In this document: positions 35,341 to 43,821 of the stretch, one piece after another
Position numbering within the stretch: position 1 is the stretch's first letter
How the letters are laid out: every line of letters starts with the position of its first letter
Assembly: GCF_019443505.1 (NCBI RefSeq)
Contig: NZ_CP080377.1
Coordinates: 5,146,001 to 5,210,000 of the forward strand
Length of the DNA stretch: 64,000 bases
Direction: 5' to 3'
From: Janthinobacterium sp. PAMC25594
GTDB taxonomy: Bacteria; Pseudomonadota; Gammaproteobacteria; Burkholderiales; Burkholderiaceae_D
The notes under the pieces: model-generated
What the model was told of the DNA's origin: nothing
What the model saw: the letters and a program-made list of their open reading frames with translations, nothing else
The model's database searches: none
Made by a program: the position numbers and the translations under genes

Positions 35341-37151
35341 CGGCGCTGCTGCTGGCGCTGTGCCTGACCCTGGCCGTGGTGCTGAGCGCGCTGCTGGCCT
35401 GCCAGTGGCAGGCGGCGCGCATGTGGCGCATGCGCCATGCGACCGGCGTGGTGCTGCAGGCGGCGCAGGCGCAGCGCATGGCGGATGCGCTGGCGCTGCT
35501 GCACGCGCTGCCGGCAGCCGTCATCGGCACCGACCACGATGGCGTGGTGCGGTACCTCAATCCCCGCGCCAGCGGCATGGGTGGCCTGCTGGGTGACGAC
35601 GGCCTGGGCCAGCCCGTGACGCAGCTGCTGCCGCTGTTCCATGACGGCGCGCCCATCGATGCGGCGCGCCAGGTGCGCGATTGCGTGGCGCGGCAGGAAG
35701 TGCTGGAAGTGGCGCGCGGCGCCGTGCTGCTGCGCCATCTCGACGGCAAGCGCATCGACGTGCAGTACAGCTGCGCGCCGCTGGCGCAGGGCGGTGCGGT
35801 GCTGCTGCTGCACGATGTATCGGCGCGCCGGCGCGCCGAGCAGCAGCTGGAATTCATCGCCCACCACGACGGCCTGACGGGCTTGCCGAACCGCCTGCAT
35901 TTCCAGATCCGCTTCGAGCACGGCATCGCCTACGCGCGCCGCCACCAGGCTTTGCTGGCCGTGCTGTTCGTCGATATCGACCGTTTCAAATCCATCAACG
36001 ACAGCCTGGGACACGACGTGGGCGACCAGGTGCTGACGGAGTTCGCGCGCCGGGTGCAGCAGTGCGTGCGCAAGGTCGACACGGTGGCGCGCCAGGGCGG
36101 CGATGAATTCATCATCCTGCTGACGGAACTGCGCACGGCGCACGATGCCGAGCGGGTGGCCGAAAAGATCGTCGCCGCCATCGCCGCGCCCTTCGTCATC
36201 GGCGAATACAGCCTGTCGGTGGCCGCCAGCGTGGGCGTGGCCCTGTACCCGGACGATGACGACGACGTCAATGCGCTGATCGAGAAGGCCGACCTGGCCA
36301 TGTACGCGGCCAAGCGCCACGCGCCGGGCACTTGTTTGCGCTACGCCGCGCGCATGCAGACGCAGTCGTATTCGCGCACCATCCTCGAGACGGCCCTGCG
36401 CCATGCGCTCGAACGCAACGAATTCGCCCTGTTCTACCAGCCGCGCATGGACCTGAAGACGCGCACGATCACGGGCGTGAAGGCGCTGCTGCGCTGGAAA
36501 CACCCGGAACTGGGCCTCATGATGCCGCTCGACTTTTTGCCGGTGCTGGAGGAAAGCGCCCTGATCCTGCCGGTGGGCGCCTGGGTGCTGGCCACGGCGG
36601 TGGAACAGGCGCGCAGCTGGATGGCGCGGGGGCAGGTGCTGACGGTGTCCGTCAGCCTGTCGGCACGCCAGTTCTACCAGCGCGATATCGCGCGCAATTT
36701 CGCCGCCGCGCTGGAGGCGGCCGGCGTGCCGGGCCACTGCATCGAGCTGGAAATCGCCGCCGGCATCCTGATCGACCGCAACCAGAATTGCGAACTGATA
36801 CTGCGCCAGTTCCGCCAGCTGGGCATGGCGATTGCCATCAGCGATTTCGGCACGGGCGATGCGTCGCTCAATTACCTGAAACGCTTTCCCACGGATGCCG
36901 TGAAGATCGAAAAGTGTTTCGTCGACGACCTGGGCAAGCCCGGTGGCGACGGCGCCATGGTGCGCGCCATCGTGGCGATGGCGCGCACGCTCGGGCTGCG
37001 CAGCATCGCCGGCGGCGTGGAAAGCGGCGCGCAGCTGGAACTGCTCGCCGAGATGGGCTGCGACGAGGCGTTTGGTTACTACCTGGGCCGCGCCATGGCA
37101 CCCGAGGGCATCGAGGTGCTGCTCAAAAGTAGTGAAGCCGTTCAGAACTGA
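35337..37151 (+). CDS. PAS-GGDEF-EAL protein with degenerate EAL domain
   Basis: 604 residues. An N-terminal membrane segment (ALLLALCLTLAVVLSALLA), a PAS-like domain (about 45-165), and a GGDEF domain with intact GGDEF (254-258) and RxxD inhibitory site (RKVD). The EAL domain is degenerate: the EAL motif reads KALL (Lys382 in place of Glu), the DDFGTG motif is SDFGTG (Ser502), and the VNVSARQF-type segment is VSLSARQF. It is probably a c-di-GMP producer, with the EAL part reduced to a binding or structural role. Ends 10 bp inside the convergent TonB receptor gene. Confidence 0.85.
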   Translation: MTALLLALCLTLAVVLSALLACQWQAARMWRMRHATGVVLQAAQAQRMADALALLHALPAAVIGTDHDGVVRYLNPRASGMGGLLGDDGLGQPVTQLLPLFHDGAPIDAARQVRDCVARQEVLEVARGAVLLRHLDGKRIDVQYSCAPLAQGGAVLLLHDVSARRRAEQQLEFIAHHDGLTGLPNRLHFQIRFEHGIAYARRHQALLAVLFVDIDRFKSINDSLGHDVGDQVLTEFARRVQQCVRKVDTVARQGGDEFIILLTELRTAHDAERVAEKIVAAIAAPFVIGEYSLSVAASVGVALYPDDDDDVNALIEKADLAMYAAKRHAPGTCLRYAARMQTQSYSRTILETALRHALERNEFALFYQPRMDLKTRTITGVKALLRWKHPELGLMMPLDFLPVLEESALILPVGAWVLATAVEQARSWMARGQVLTVSVSLSARQFYQRDIARNFAAALEAAGVPGHCIELEIAAGILIDRNQNCELILRQFRQLGMAIAISDFGTGDASLNYLKRFPTDAVKIEKCFVDDLGKPGGDGAMVRAIVAMARTLGLRSIAGGVESGAQLELLAEMGCDEAFGYYLGRAMAPEGIEVLLKSSEAVQN

Positions 37152-39589
37152 TAGCGCAGCGACAGCATGGCGTTGCGCGGATCGCCGTAGTAGCCGCCCA
37201 TGCCCGTCGAGTAGTACTGCTTGTCGAAGACGTTATTGACGTTCAGGGTCGCCAGCAGCCGCGCACTGAGCTGATACTGCGCCATCAGTCCCGCCACCGC
37301 ATACGCCTTCTGCGTGAAGCGTTCGCCATGCGGCCCGCGGTCATCCATGTAGATATCGCTCTGCCAGTTCACGCCGCCGCCCAGCACCAGGCCAGGCACG
37401 CCCTGCGCCAGGCGCCAGGTGGTCCACAGCTTGGCCATGCTCTGCGGCTGGCTGGTCTGGATGCGCGCGCCAGCGGCGTTGCGGATGCGGCTGTAGGCAT
37501 AGCTGGCCGTCAGTTGCCAGTCGGGACGCAGCTGGCCCGAGACTTCCGCCTCGACGCCGCGCGTGGTGGCGCCCTTGACCGTGTGGTAGGCGTAGGAACC
37601 GCCACCCGTGCCGATGATCCAGACATTGCCCGGATCGGCTTCGGCCAGGTTTTCCTGCTTCAGCTGGAAGACGGCGGCGCTGGTGGTGAGCTTGCCGCCG
37701 AAGAATTCGCCCTTCGCACCCACTTCATAGTTCTTGCCTTCGAGCGGTGCCAGGAAACGGCTGTTGACGTCGCGCTGGCTTTGCGGCGTGAAGATGCTGG
37801 TGTAGCTGGCGTACGCCGACCAGTGCTGGCCCAGGTCGTAGACGAGGCCCGCATATGGCGTGATCTTGCCGTTTTCGCGCATCGCGTCGTACAGGTCCGT
37901 GTCATTGACATAGTCGCTGCGGATGTCGCGCTTCCAGTACGACAGGCGCGCACCCAAAATTACCGACAGCGCGTCCGTCGGGCGCAGGCGCAGGGTCGAA
38001 TACAGGCCGCTTTCCCGCTCCTTGTCGTACGAACTGCCCAGGCGCGTGCCGCTGTAGTCGGGCACCGGCATGGCGCCATTCCAGGCGTGGATATCCGGCA
38101 CCGTATGGTCATAGCCATCGAGACGCCAGGCTGGATAGATGGGCCCATTCGTCTTGAGTTCCGAGGCGCTTGCGCCCAGCACCAGTTCGTGCTGGCGGCC
38201 GAAGGCCTGGAACGGTCCGCTGATGTACGCGTCGAGCGAGGTCTGTTGCGGCTTGCTGTGCCAGTTGGCCAGCCACAGCCGCATGCCGCCGCCCGTCACG
38301 CGGTCAGGGTAGCCATTGCCGGAAAAGCCCTGCAAGGCGTCGTACCGGTTGCTGCTGCGGCTGACGGCCACCTTGGCGATCCAGTCGTTGTCGAAATAAT
38401 GCTCGAGCGTGGCGAACAGCATGCTTTGTTCACGGTCATATGTGCTCCATGCGGCCGTGCCGTTCATCGAGCGGGGGAAGCGCGTCTGTGAGCCGTCGGC
38501 ATAAAACATGGGGAAGTCGCGGCCCGCGCCCTTGAGTTTTTCCTGCTGGTAGTTGATGCCGGCGCTGAGCACCGTCGACGGCGTCAGGTCCGCTTCGACG
38601 ATGGCGTACAGCACGTCCTTCTTCTGCCGGTAGCGGTCGATGAACGAGCGCTGCTCTTCATGCGCGGCGACGAGGCGCGCGCGCACCTTGCCGTCCGCCG
38701 TCAAGGGCGTCGAGACATCGCCTTCGATGCGGTAGCGGTCCCATGATCCCAGCTGCGCGCCGGCCGTGGCGGCAAAGCCGCGGCCCGGGCGCTTGCGCAC
38801 CAGGTTGATGGCGGCCGACGGGCTGCCCGTGCCGCTGATCAGGCCCGTCGCGCCGCGGATGATTTCGACCCTGTCGTAGATGGCCATGTCGTAGGTGCGC
38901 GCTTCCAGGTTCTTGCTGGTCGGGATGCCGTCGAACATGTACGACGTCACTTCAAATCCCCGTGAAAACACCTGGTCGTATTCGCGCGTGCTCGATGAAT
39001 GGTCGACCGTGATGCCGGGCGCCTGCAGCAGCACGTCCTGCAAGGTACGCAAGCCCTGGTCGTCGATCTGCTGGCGCGTGATGACGCTGACGGCTTGCGG
39101 CGTTTCGCGCAGCGACAGGTTCAAGCGCGTGGCGCTGGTCAGGCCCGCGTAGCCGCGCTTGCCTTCCGTGGTGCCGTCGCGCAGGGCGCTGGAGCTGACG
39201 GCTACTTCGTCCAGCGTCGCGGCGATCGGCGCGGCGGGCGATGCTGCGCCCGCCTTGCGCAGCACGTAGCTGCGTTCCCCGCTGGGCAGCGCATCGAGGC
39301 CCGTGCCGGCCAGCAGGCGGACCAGTGCCTGCGGCACCGTGTAGCTGCCGCTCAGGCCTGCTGTGCGCGCGCCTTGCAGCAGTTCGGCCGCCGCGCCCAC
39401 GCTGACTTTCGCCTCGATGGCAAAGCTGGCGATGGCGGCCGACAGCTCGCCGGCCGGCACGTTGAAGGCGGTTTGCGCGGCGGCCGGCGCGGTGGCATCG
39501 GCCGCCATGGCCGGCGCCTGCGCCAGCGACAGCAGGAACACAGCGCCGCCGATGGCGCGCGCGAGGGGAGTCAAACGAGGTGGGTGCAT
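37142..39589 (-). CDS. TonB-dependent siderophore receptor with STN domain (first system)
   Basis: 815 residues. Sec signal peptide ending PAMAAD, then an STN signalling domain (about 40-110: FNVPAGELSAAIASFAIEAK), a plug domain (TPQAVSVITRQQIDDQGLRT) and a beta-barrel ending in Phe (LRYQF). The STN domain marks it as a transducing receptor that works with the FecR and sigma factor encoded just upstream. The ligand is probably a ferric siderophore. Last gene of the leftward iron operon. Confidence 0.9.
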   Translation of the reverse strand: MHPPRLTPLARAIGGAVFLLSLAQAPAMAADATAPAAAQTAFNVPAGELSAAIASFAIEAKVSVGAAAELLQGARTAGLSGSYTVPQALVRLLAGTGLDALPSGERSYVLRKAGAASPAAPIAATLDEVAVSSSALRDGTTEGKRGYAGLTSATRLNLSLRETPQAVSVITRQQIDDQGLRTLQDVLLQAPGITVDHSSSTREYDQVFSRGFEVTSYMFDGIPTSKNLEARTYDMAIYDRVEIIRGATGLISGTGSPSAAINLVRKRPGRGFAATAGAQLGSWDRYRIEGDVSTPLTADGKVRARLVAAHEEQRSFIDRYRQKKDVLYAIVEADLTPSTVLSAGINYQQEKLKGAGRDFPMFYADGSQTRFPRSMNGTAAWSTYDREQSMLFATLEHYFDNDWIAKVAVSRSSNRYDALQGFSGNGYPDRVTGGGMRLWLANWHSKPQQTSLDAYISGPFQAFGRQHELVLGASASELKTNGPIYPAWRLDGYDHTVPDIHAWNGAMPVPDYSGTRLGSSYDKERESGLYSTLRLRPTDALSVILGARLSYWKRDIRSDYVNDTDLYDAMRENGKITPYAGLVYDLGQHWSAYASYTSIFTPQSQRDVNSRFLAPLEGKNYEVGAKGEFFGGKLTTSAAVFQLKQENLAEADPGNVWIIGTGGGSYAYHTVKGATTRGVEAEVSGQLRPDWQLTASYAYSRIRNAAGARIQTSQPQSMAKLWTTWRLAQGVPGLVLGGGVNWQSDIYMDDRGPHGERFTQKAYAVAGLMAQYQLSARLLATLNVNNVFDKQYYSTGMGGYYGDPRNAMLSLRYQF

Positions 39590-39667
39590 GGTCTGGCCTT
39601 TTTGGTGAGTGTCGTTGTCATACTCATAGGACAGGCCATGCTGAAAAAAGGGGCCAACTTTTCACAC

Positions 39668-40621
39668 TTATTTTTTGCGCGCCGCGAGGGTGACCCAGTA
39701 CGCGGTGCGGTACAGCACGTCGACGGGCAGCATGCGCGTCAGGCTTTCCAGCACGGCGTCCGTATCGTCGAGCCGGAAGGCGCCTGACAGGCGCAAGCCC
39801 GCGACCTGCGGCTCCACGCGCAGCAGGCCGGGGCGGTAGCGTGACAGCTCAAAGGCGAAGGCATCGAGGCGCATGTCCTGCGCCGCCAGCATGCCGTGCG
39901 TCCAGGCATCGGCTTGCGGCGGCGCCGGCGTGGGCAGGCCGGCGTGGCTGGCGTCGAAGCGGCTTTGCTGGCCCGCCATCAGTGTGCGCACGGTGGCCGA
40001 GGGCGCGTGCGGCGTGATTTCCACCGCGTGTTCGAGCACCGTCACGCGGCTGCTGTCGTCGTCGACGCGCACGGTGAAGCGCGTGCCCAGCGCGCGGAGG
40101 CGGCCATGGCAGGTGGCGACGATGAAAGGTCGGCTGCCCGCGTGGTCGGGGCGCGTCTGTATCAGCACTTCGCCGCGGCGCAGCGTCAGCCGGCGTTCGT
40201 CGGCGCCATACGCCAGGTCGACCGCGCTGTCCGTGTTCAGTACCAGCGTGCCGCCATCGGGCAGGGACACCTCGCGCCGTTCGCCCACGCCGCTGCGGTA
40301 GTCGGCCAGCAGTTCATGGCGCACCAGCAGCCAGGCGGCCGGCGCCGTCATCAGCGCCAGCAGTACCTGCACTGCCACGCGGCGCTGCGGCCGGCGCAGC
40401 ACGGGCACGGCCAGTTCCGGCGGTAGCAGCCCTGCCGTCTGGCTCACCTGTTGCACCTTGCTCCAGGCGCGCGCATGTTCCGGGTCGCGCGCGCGCCATT
40501 GGGCCGACGCCGTCAGGTCAGCCGATGTGGCCTGGCCCGATTGCTCCAGCAGGTACCATTCGACGGCCTGGCGCGCCACCTTGCGCGACAGCAGAGGAGA
40601 TGGTGGAGTGGCCGCGCTCAT
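39668..40621 (-). CDS. FecR-type anti-sigma/sigma-regulator (first system)
   Basis: 317 residues starting MSAATPPSP with ATGA overlap on the sigma factor stop (40618-40621). N-terminal cytoplasmic DUF4880-like part (RQAVEWYLLEQSGQ), one membrane segment (VAVQVLLALMTAPAAWLLV), then the periplasmic FecR domain (GERREVSLPDGGTLVLNTDS, VTVLEHAVEI). It relays the receptor signal through the inner membrane to the sigma factor. The receptor gene follows after 78 bp. Confidence 0.88.
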   Translation of the reverse strand: MSAATPPSPLLSRKVARQAVEWYLLEQSGQATSADLTASAQWRARDPEHARAWSKVQQVSQTAGLLPPELAVPVLRRPQRRVAVQVLLALMTAPAAWLLVRHELLADYRSGVGERREVSLPDGGTLVLNTDSAVDLAYGADERRLTLRRGEVLIQTRPDHAGSRPFIVATCHGRLRALGTRFTVRVDDDSSRVTVLEHAVEITPHAPSATVRTLMAGQQSRFDASHAGLPTPAPPQADAWTHGMLAAQDMRLDAFAFELSRYRPGLLRVEPQVAGLRLSGAFRLDDTDAVLESLTRMLPVDVLYRTAYWVTLAARKK

Positions 40622-41160
40622 GGCAGCAGGTCCGGCGCCAGCAGCACGCATTCGGTCAGCGCCTCGGCCATGTAGCGTTTCACGGAGCGTTCGCCGATGC
40701 CCAGCTGCGCGGCGATGTCCGCATACGCATGGCCTTCGATCTGCGCCAGGATGAAGACGGCGCGCACCTTCGGTTTCAAGCCATCGAGCATGGCGTCGAC
40801 CGCTTGCAGCGCCTGCAGGATTTCCGCGCGCCGCTCGGTCGATGGCACGTGCTGTTCGGGCAGGGCGGCCAGCGCGGCCAGCCACGCGCGTTCCAGCGAC
40901 TGGCGCCGTAAATGGTTGATCAGCAGGTGTTTGGCGACGGTCGCCAGATAGGCCTTGGGCGCGCGCAGGGCCGGCGTTTGCGGCTGTACGGGGGGAGCGG
41001 CCAGCAGGCGGATGAAAGTGTCCTGCATCAGGTCGGCCGCATCAAAAGCATTGCCCAGGCGCCGCTGCAGCCAGTGCGCCAGCCAGCCGTGGTGTGCGCG
41101 GTAATGGCTTTCCAGCTGCGTGGGCAGCAGGAGGGAGGGCGCAAACGGACTGTCCGGCAT
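40618..41160 (-). CDS. ECF sigma factor, FecI type (first system)
   Basis: 180 residues starting MPDSPFAPSLLLPTQLESHYR. Region 2 (LESHYRAHHGWLAHWLQRRL through ADLMQDTFIRLL) and region 4 (GHAYADIAAQLGIGERSVKR) match FecI-type sigma factors. It should direct the adjacent receptor gene in response to the ligand. Coupled to fecR by an ATGA overlap; the upstream DUF3325 gene ends 11 bp before it. Confidence 0.9.
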   Translation of the reverse strand: MPDSPFAPSLLLPTQLESHYRAHHGWLAHWLQRRLGNAFDAADLMQDTFIRLLAAPPVQPQTPALRAPKAYLATVAKHLLINHLRRQSLERAWLAALAALPEQHVPSTERRAEILQALQAVDAMLDGLKPKVRAVFILAQIEGHAYADIAAQLGIGERSVKRYMAEALTECVLLAPDLLP

Positions 41161-41171
41161 GCTCACGCTCG

Positions 41172-41525
41172 TTACAGCACTGCCAGCGCGACGGCGGCCA
41201 GCACGGCCGCGCCGCCGATGATGCGCGCCAGGCGCATGGCCTGGTGGGGCGCATAGGGCAGCAGCCAGATCAGCAGCAAGCCGCAGCCCGTCAGGCTGCC
41301 GACCCAGTAGACGAGGCCGTAGCCGCCGCCGGCGATGTGCATGGCCCAGGCCAGTCCGGCCGCCAGCGCCAGCCAGCCGCCCCACTGCAGGCGGCGGCGC
41401 AGCGGCGCGGGCGGTTCGGCGCCGCGTCCGTGCAGGTCCGCGTAGTGGCGGTCCATGGCCAGGCACAGCGCGGACAGGCCCGCGTAGCACAGCGCGAAGA
41501 CGAGGAAATTGGCTAACAGTTCCAT
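41172..41525 (-). CDS. DUF3325-type small membrane protein
   Basis: 117 residues with three or four membrane segments (ANFLVFALCYAGLSALCLAM near the start). The cluster position beside PepSY and DUF3649 genes matches DUF3325 proteins of siderophore-uptake loci. Start overlaps the PepSY stop by one base (TGATG). Biochemical role unknown. Confidence 0.8.
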   Translation of the reverse strand: MELLANFLVFALCYAGLSALCLAMDRHYADLHGRGAEPPAPLRRRLQWGGWLALAAGLAWAMHIAGGGYGLVYWVGSLTGCGLLLIWLLPYAPHQAMRLARIIGGAAVLAAVALAVL

Positions 41526-43144
41526 CACGCGGCCTCCATCGTTGGCGCCGGTTTTACGGGTGCCGCCTTGGCCGCCTTCGCGGGCAGCGGTTTTAACTTG
41601 TACGCCGCATACGCGAGGCCCAGGCCCAGCGCCAGCACCACCAGGTCGAAGGCGGCCACCGCCACGGGGCCGCGGCCCAGGAACAGGGTCACGCCCAGGT
41701 GCGAATTGGTGGTGAAGACGTTCAGCACGGGCAGCGCCGCCAGCAGGAAGGCGCCCACGGCCAGCTGCATGCGCCACATCGCGCGCGAGGGCCGCAGCTG
41801 GGCGATGATGGCGGCCAGGGCCCAGGCGCCGAAGAAGCAGGCAATTTCTTCCTTCGAGCGTTCTTCCAGCGCCACCGGCAGCAGGCGGTTGGCCCAGAAG
41901 TAGGCGCCGAAGGCGATCGGGATGCCGGCGATGGCGCCGATGTTGAGCGCTTCGACCAGGCGCAGGCCGAAGCTGGCGCGCTTGCCGGCGGCCAGCGCCT
42001 TGGCTTGCTTCTGGCGCGTCTTGACGGCCCACAGCAGGGCGCCCGTGGCGACCATGGCGCAGCCGGCCAGGCCGGACAGGAAGAACAGGGCGCGCAGCAG
42101 CGGCCCGCCGAAATGCGCGACGTGCAGGCCGACCATCACGCCCTGGGTGGCGGCCGCGCCGGGCTGCGCGTCGCCATCGCTTGAGAGCAGCTTGCCGGAT
42201 ACGCCGTCGAACTCCATCGATGGCTGCTTTGACGACATGTCGCGTCCGCCGGCGCGCGTCAGCGAAATGGTGGCGTTGGCGTCGCCCGGATGATTCACGG
42301 AGATGCGTTCGACCTTGCCGCCCCAGTGCTGTTCCGCCTGGCGCACCAGGGGGGCGATCGGCGTCAGCGGCGCGGCCACGCCGGCCGGCTTGCTGTCGCC
42401 CGAGCGGCCGGGAAACGCTTCGGCGAAGAAGGCATCCTGGTCGCCCTTGTAGGCGGCCGTGGCGCCGGACGGCATGTACAGGAACATCAGGGTGACCAGG
42501 CCCGTGTAGGTGATCATGATGTGGTAGGGCAGGGCCAGCACGGCCGTCACGTTGTGCGCGTCGAGCCACGAGCGCTGGCCCTTTTTCGGCCGGAAGGTAA
42601 ACAGGTCCTTGAAGATGCGCTTGTGCGTGACGATGCCGCTGATGATGGAAACGAACATGAACATGGCGCAGAAACCCACGATCCAGCGGCCCCAGATGGC
42701 CGACATGTAGTGCAGGTCGAAATGCAGGCGATAGAGGAATTCGCCGCCCCGCGTCTCGCGCGGCTTGGACAGCACCTCGCCCGTGGCCGGGTCGGCTTTT
42801 TCGCTATGAAAATTGCCGCGCCGTCCGCGTTTCTTTTCGCCCGGTTGCGACGGCTTGCTCCAGCCCAGCTGCGTGGCGGGATTGCGCTCGCCGGGCAGGC
42901 TGATGAACCAGCGCGTGGCGCCCGTGGCGCGCTCTTGCATCGCTTGTTGCGCGACCTTGGCCGCTTCCTTTGTGCTGACCTGGCTGGCGGCGGCGCCGTG
43001 CAATTCGGGCTGCATCCACAAGGTGATTTCATTGCGGTAGTAGCTGGCCGTGCCGGCGTAAAACACCAGCAGCAAGATCCAGCAGACGAGCAGGCCGGAC
43101 CAGGTGTGCAGCCATGCCATCGACTGGCGGAAACCTTCTTTCAT
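41525..43144 (-). CDS. PepSY-associated transmembrane protein (siderophore reduction type)
   Basis: 539 residues. The N-terminal span with conserved His (MAWLHTWSGLLVCWILLLVF) and further spans with His pairs (FDLHYMSAIWGRWIVGF, NVTAVLALPYHIMITYTGLV) match PepSY-TM proteins, several of which are thought to reduce ferric siderophores at the inner membrane. A periplasmic part lies between. It starts MKEGFRQSM, overlapping the DUF3649 gene by 4 bp. Heme-based reduction is inferred from the family. Confidence 0.85.
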   Translation of the reverse strand: MKEGFRQSMAWLHTWSGLLVCWILLLVFYAGTASYYRNEITLWMQPELHGAAASQVSTKEAAKVAQQAMQERATGATRWFISLPGERNPATQLGWSKPSQPGEKKRGRRGNFHSEKADPATGEVLSKPRETRGGEFLYRLHFDLHYMSAIWGRWIVGFCAMFMFVSIISGIVTHKRIFKDLFTFRPKKGQRSWLDAHNVTAVLALPYHIMITYTGLVTLMFLYMPSGATAAYKGDQDAFFAEAFPGRSGDSKPAGVAAPLTPIAPLVRQAEQHWGGKVERISVNHPGDANATISLTRAGGRDMSSKQPSMEFDGVSGKLLSSDGDAQPGAAATQGVMVGLHVAHFGGPLLRALFFLSGLAGCAMVATGALLWAVKTRQKQAKALAAGKRASFGLRLVEALNIGAIAGIPIAFGAYFWANRLLPVALEERSKEEIACFFGAWALAAIIAQLRPSRAMWRMQLAVGAFLLAALPVLNVFTTNSHLGVTLFLGRGPVAVAAFDLVVLALGLGLAYAAYKLKPLPAKAAKAAPVKPAPTMEAA

Positions 43145-43485
43145 GCGAGACTCCAGGATAGTGCGTCCATCGACTGCAGGATGGCGGCGATGACGGCGGC
43201 GGGAATCAGCAGGCCCAGCCAGGCGCGCAGGGCGCTACGCGTGGCGAAGACCCACATCACCACGCAGGTGTAGATGGCAAACGACAGCAGGGTGGCCGTC
43301 ATGACGGCTTCGGAACGGGCCATGGGCAGGCTCACCGACAGCAGCATGGTGACCAGCGCGGCCAGCACATAGCCGCCAACGATGGCGGCCACGCTGCGCG
43401 ACGCCACGCCGAGGCGGTAGCGCGCGCCAGCGGACAGGCGCAGGCGCGCGATTTTTTCAAGTGCGGCAGGTGCGTGCATGGTCAT
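43141..43485 (-). CDS. DUF3649-type small membrane protein
   Basis: 114 residues, three membrane segments (SVAAIVGGYVLAALVTMLL, VMTATLLSFAIYTCVVMWVF, WLGLLIPAAVIAAIL). The sequence and place in an iron-uptake operon fit DUF3649 proteins. ATG at 43485 follows AAGGAT and overlaps the stop of a 25-codon ORF (ATGA). Its 3' end overlaps the PepSY start by 4 bp. Role unknown. Confidence 0.78.
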   Translation of the reverse strand: MTMHAPAALEKIARLRLSAGARYRLGVASRSVAAIVGGYVLAALVTMLLSVSLPMARSEAVMTATLLSFAIYTCVVMWVFATRSALRAWLGLLIPAAVIAAILQSMDALSWSLA

Positions 43486-43559
43486 CCGTGATCCTTGCCG
43501 GACTGCGGGGCGGAAGCGGCGGGAGAAACCGCGGCGGCCAGTGTACGTGTTGGTGCCAT
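43482..43559 (-). CDS. 25-residue ORF heading the iron operon
   Basis: Starts MAPTRTLAAAVSP after a perfect Shine-Dalgarno (AAGGAGGT) and ends SGKDHG, its TGA overlapping the ATG of the DUF3649 gene. The strong ribosome site and coupling argue that it is translated. Rich in Ala, Pro and Ser, not clearly a signal or membrane peptide. It may be only a coupling leader. Confidence 0.5.
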   Translation of the reverse strand: MAPTRTLAAAVSPAASAPQSGKDHG

Positions 43560-43719
43560 GAAACCTCCTTATTGTGGTGATGGATATGGGAAGGCTTGCT
43601 TGGCGAGGATGCCTGGCTGGCGCAGCGTGTCATCCAGCTGCGCACCAGCCATGCCGTGCCGGCCGATGGATGGCAGGCGGGAAATGCGGGAGGCGGACTC
43701 CGGCTGGAGTCCAAATGTG

Positions 43720-43738
43720 AATGAGAACTATTCTTATT
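43720..43738. promoter_or_regulatory. Fur box of the PepSY/DUF iron operon
   Basis: AATGAGAACTATTCTTATT is a near-palindrome (AATGAGAA / TTCTTATT, one mismatch) matching the Fur box. It lies about 160 bp upstream of the 25-codon ORF, so the operon should be repressed by Fur with iron. Confidence 0.7.
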
Positions 43739-43782
43739 ATAATGTGAGGTTGTGAGACATGCAAGAGTGCGGTATGGCAATG

Positions 43783-43808
43783 ACGCCGCCGCAGGCATGC
43801 GGCGGCGT
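43783..43808 (-). terminator. Hairpin after the second TonB receptor gene
   Basis: ACGCCGCCGCA (43783-43793) and TGCGGCGGCGT (43798-43808) form a perfect 11-bp stem with a GGCA loop, 13 bp past the receptor stop codon. There is no T-run, so it is either a weak terminator or an mRNA 3' end stabiliser. Confidence 0.5.
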
Positions 43809-43821
43809 TGAAAGTCAGTGC

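Noticed and set aside
34188..36737. An 849-codon open frame on the minus strand
   Set aside because: Antisense to the chemoreceptor and GGDEF-EAL genes; composition typical of a shadow frame.
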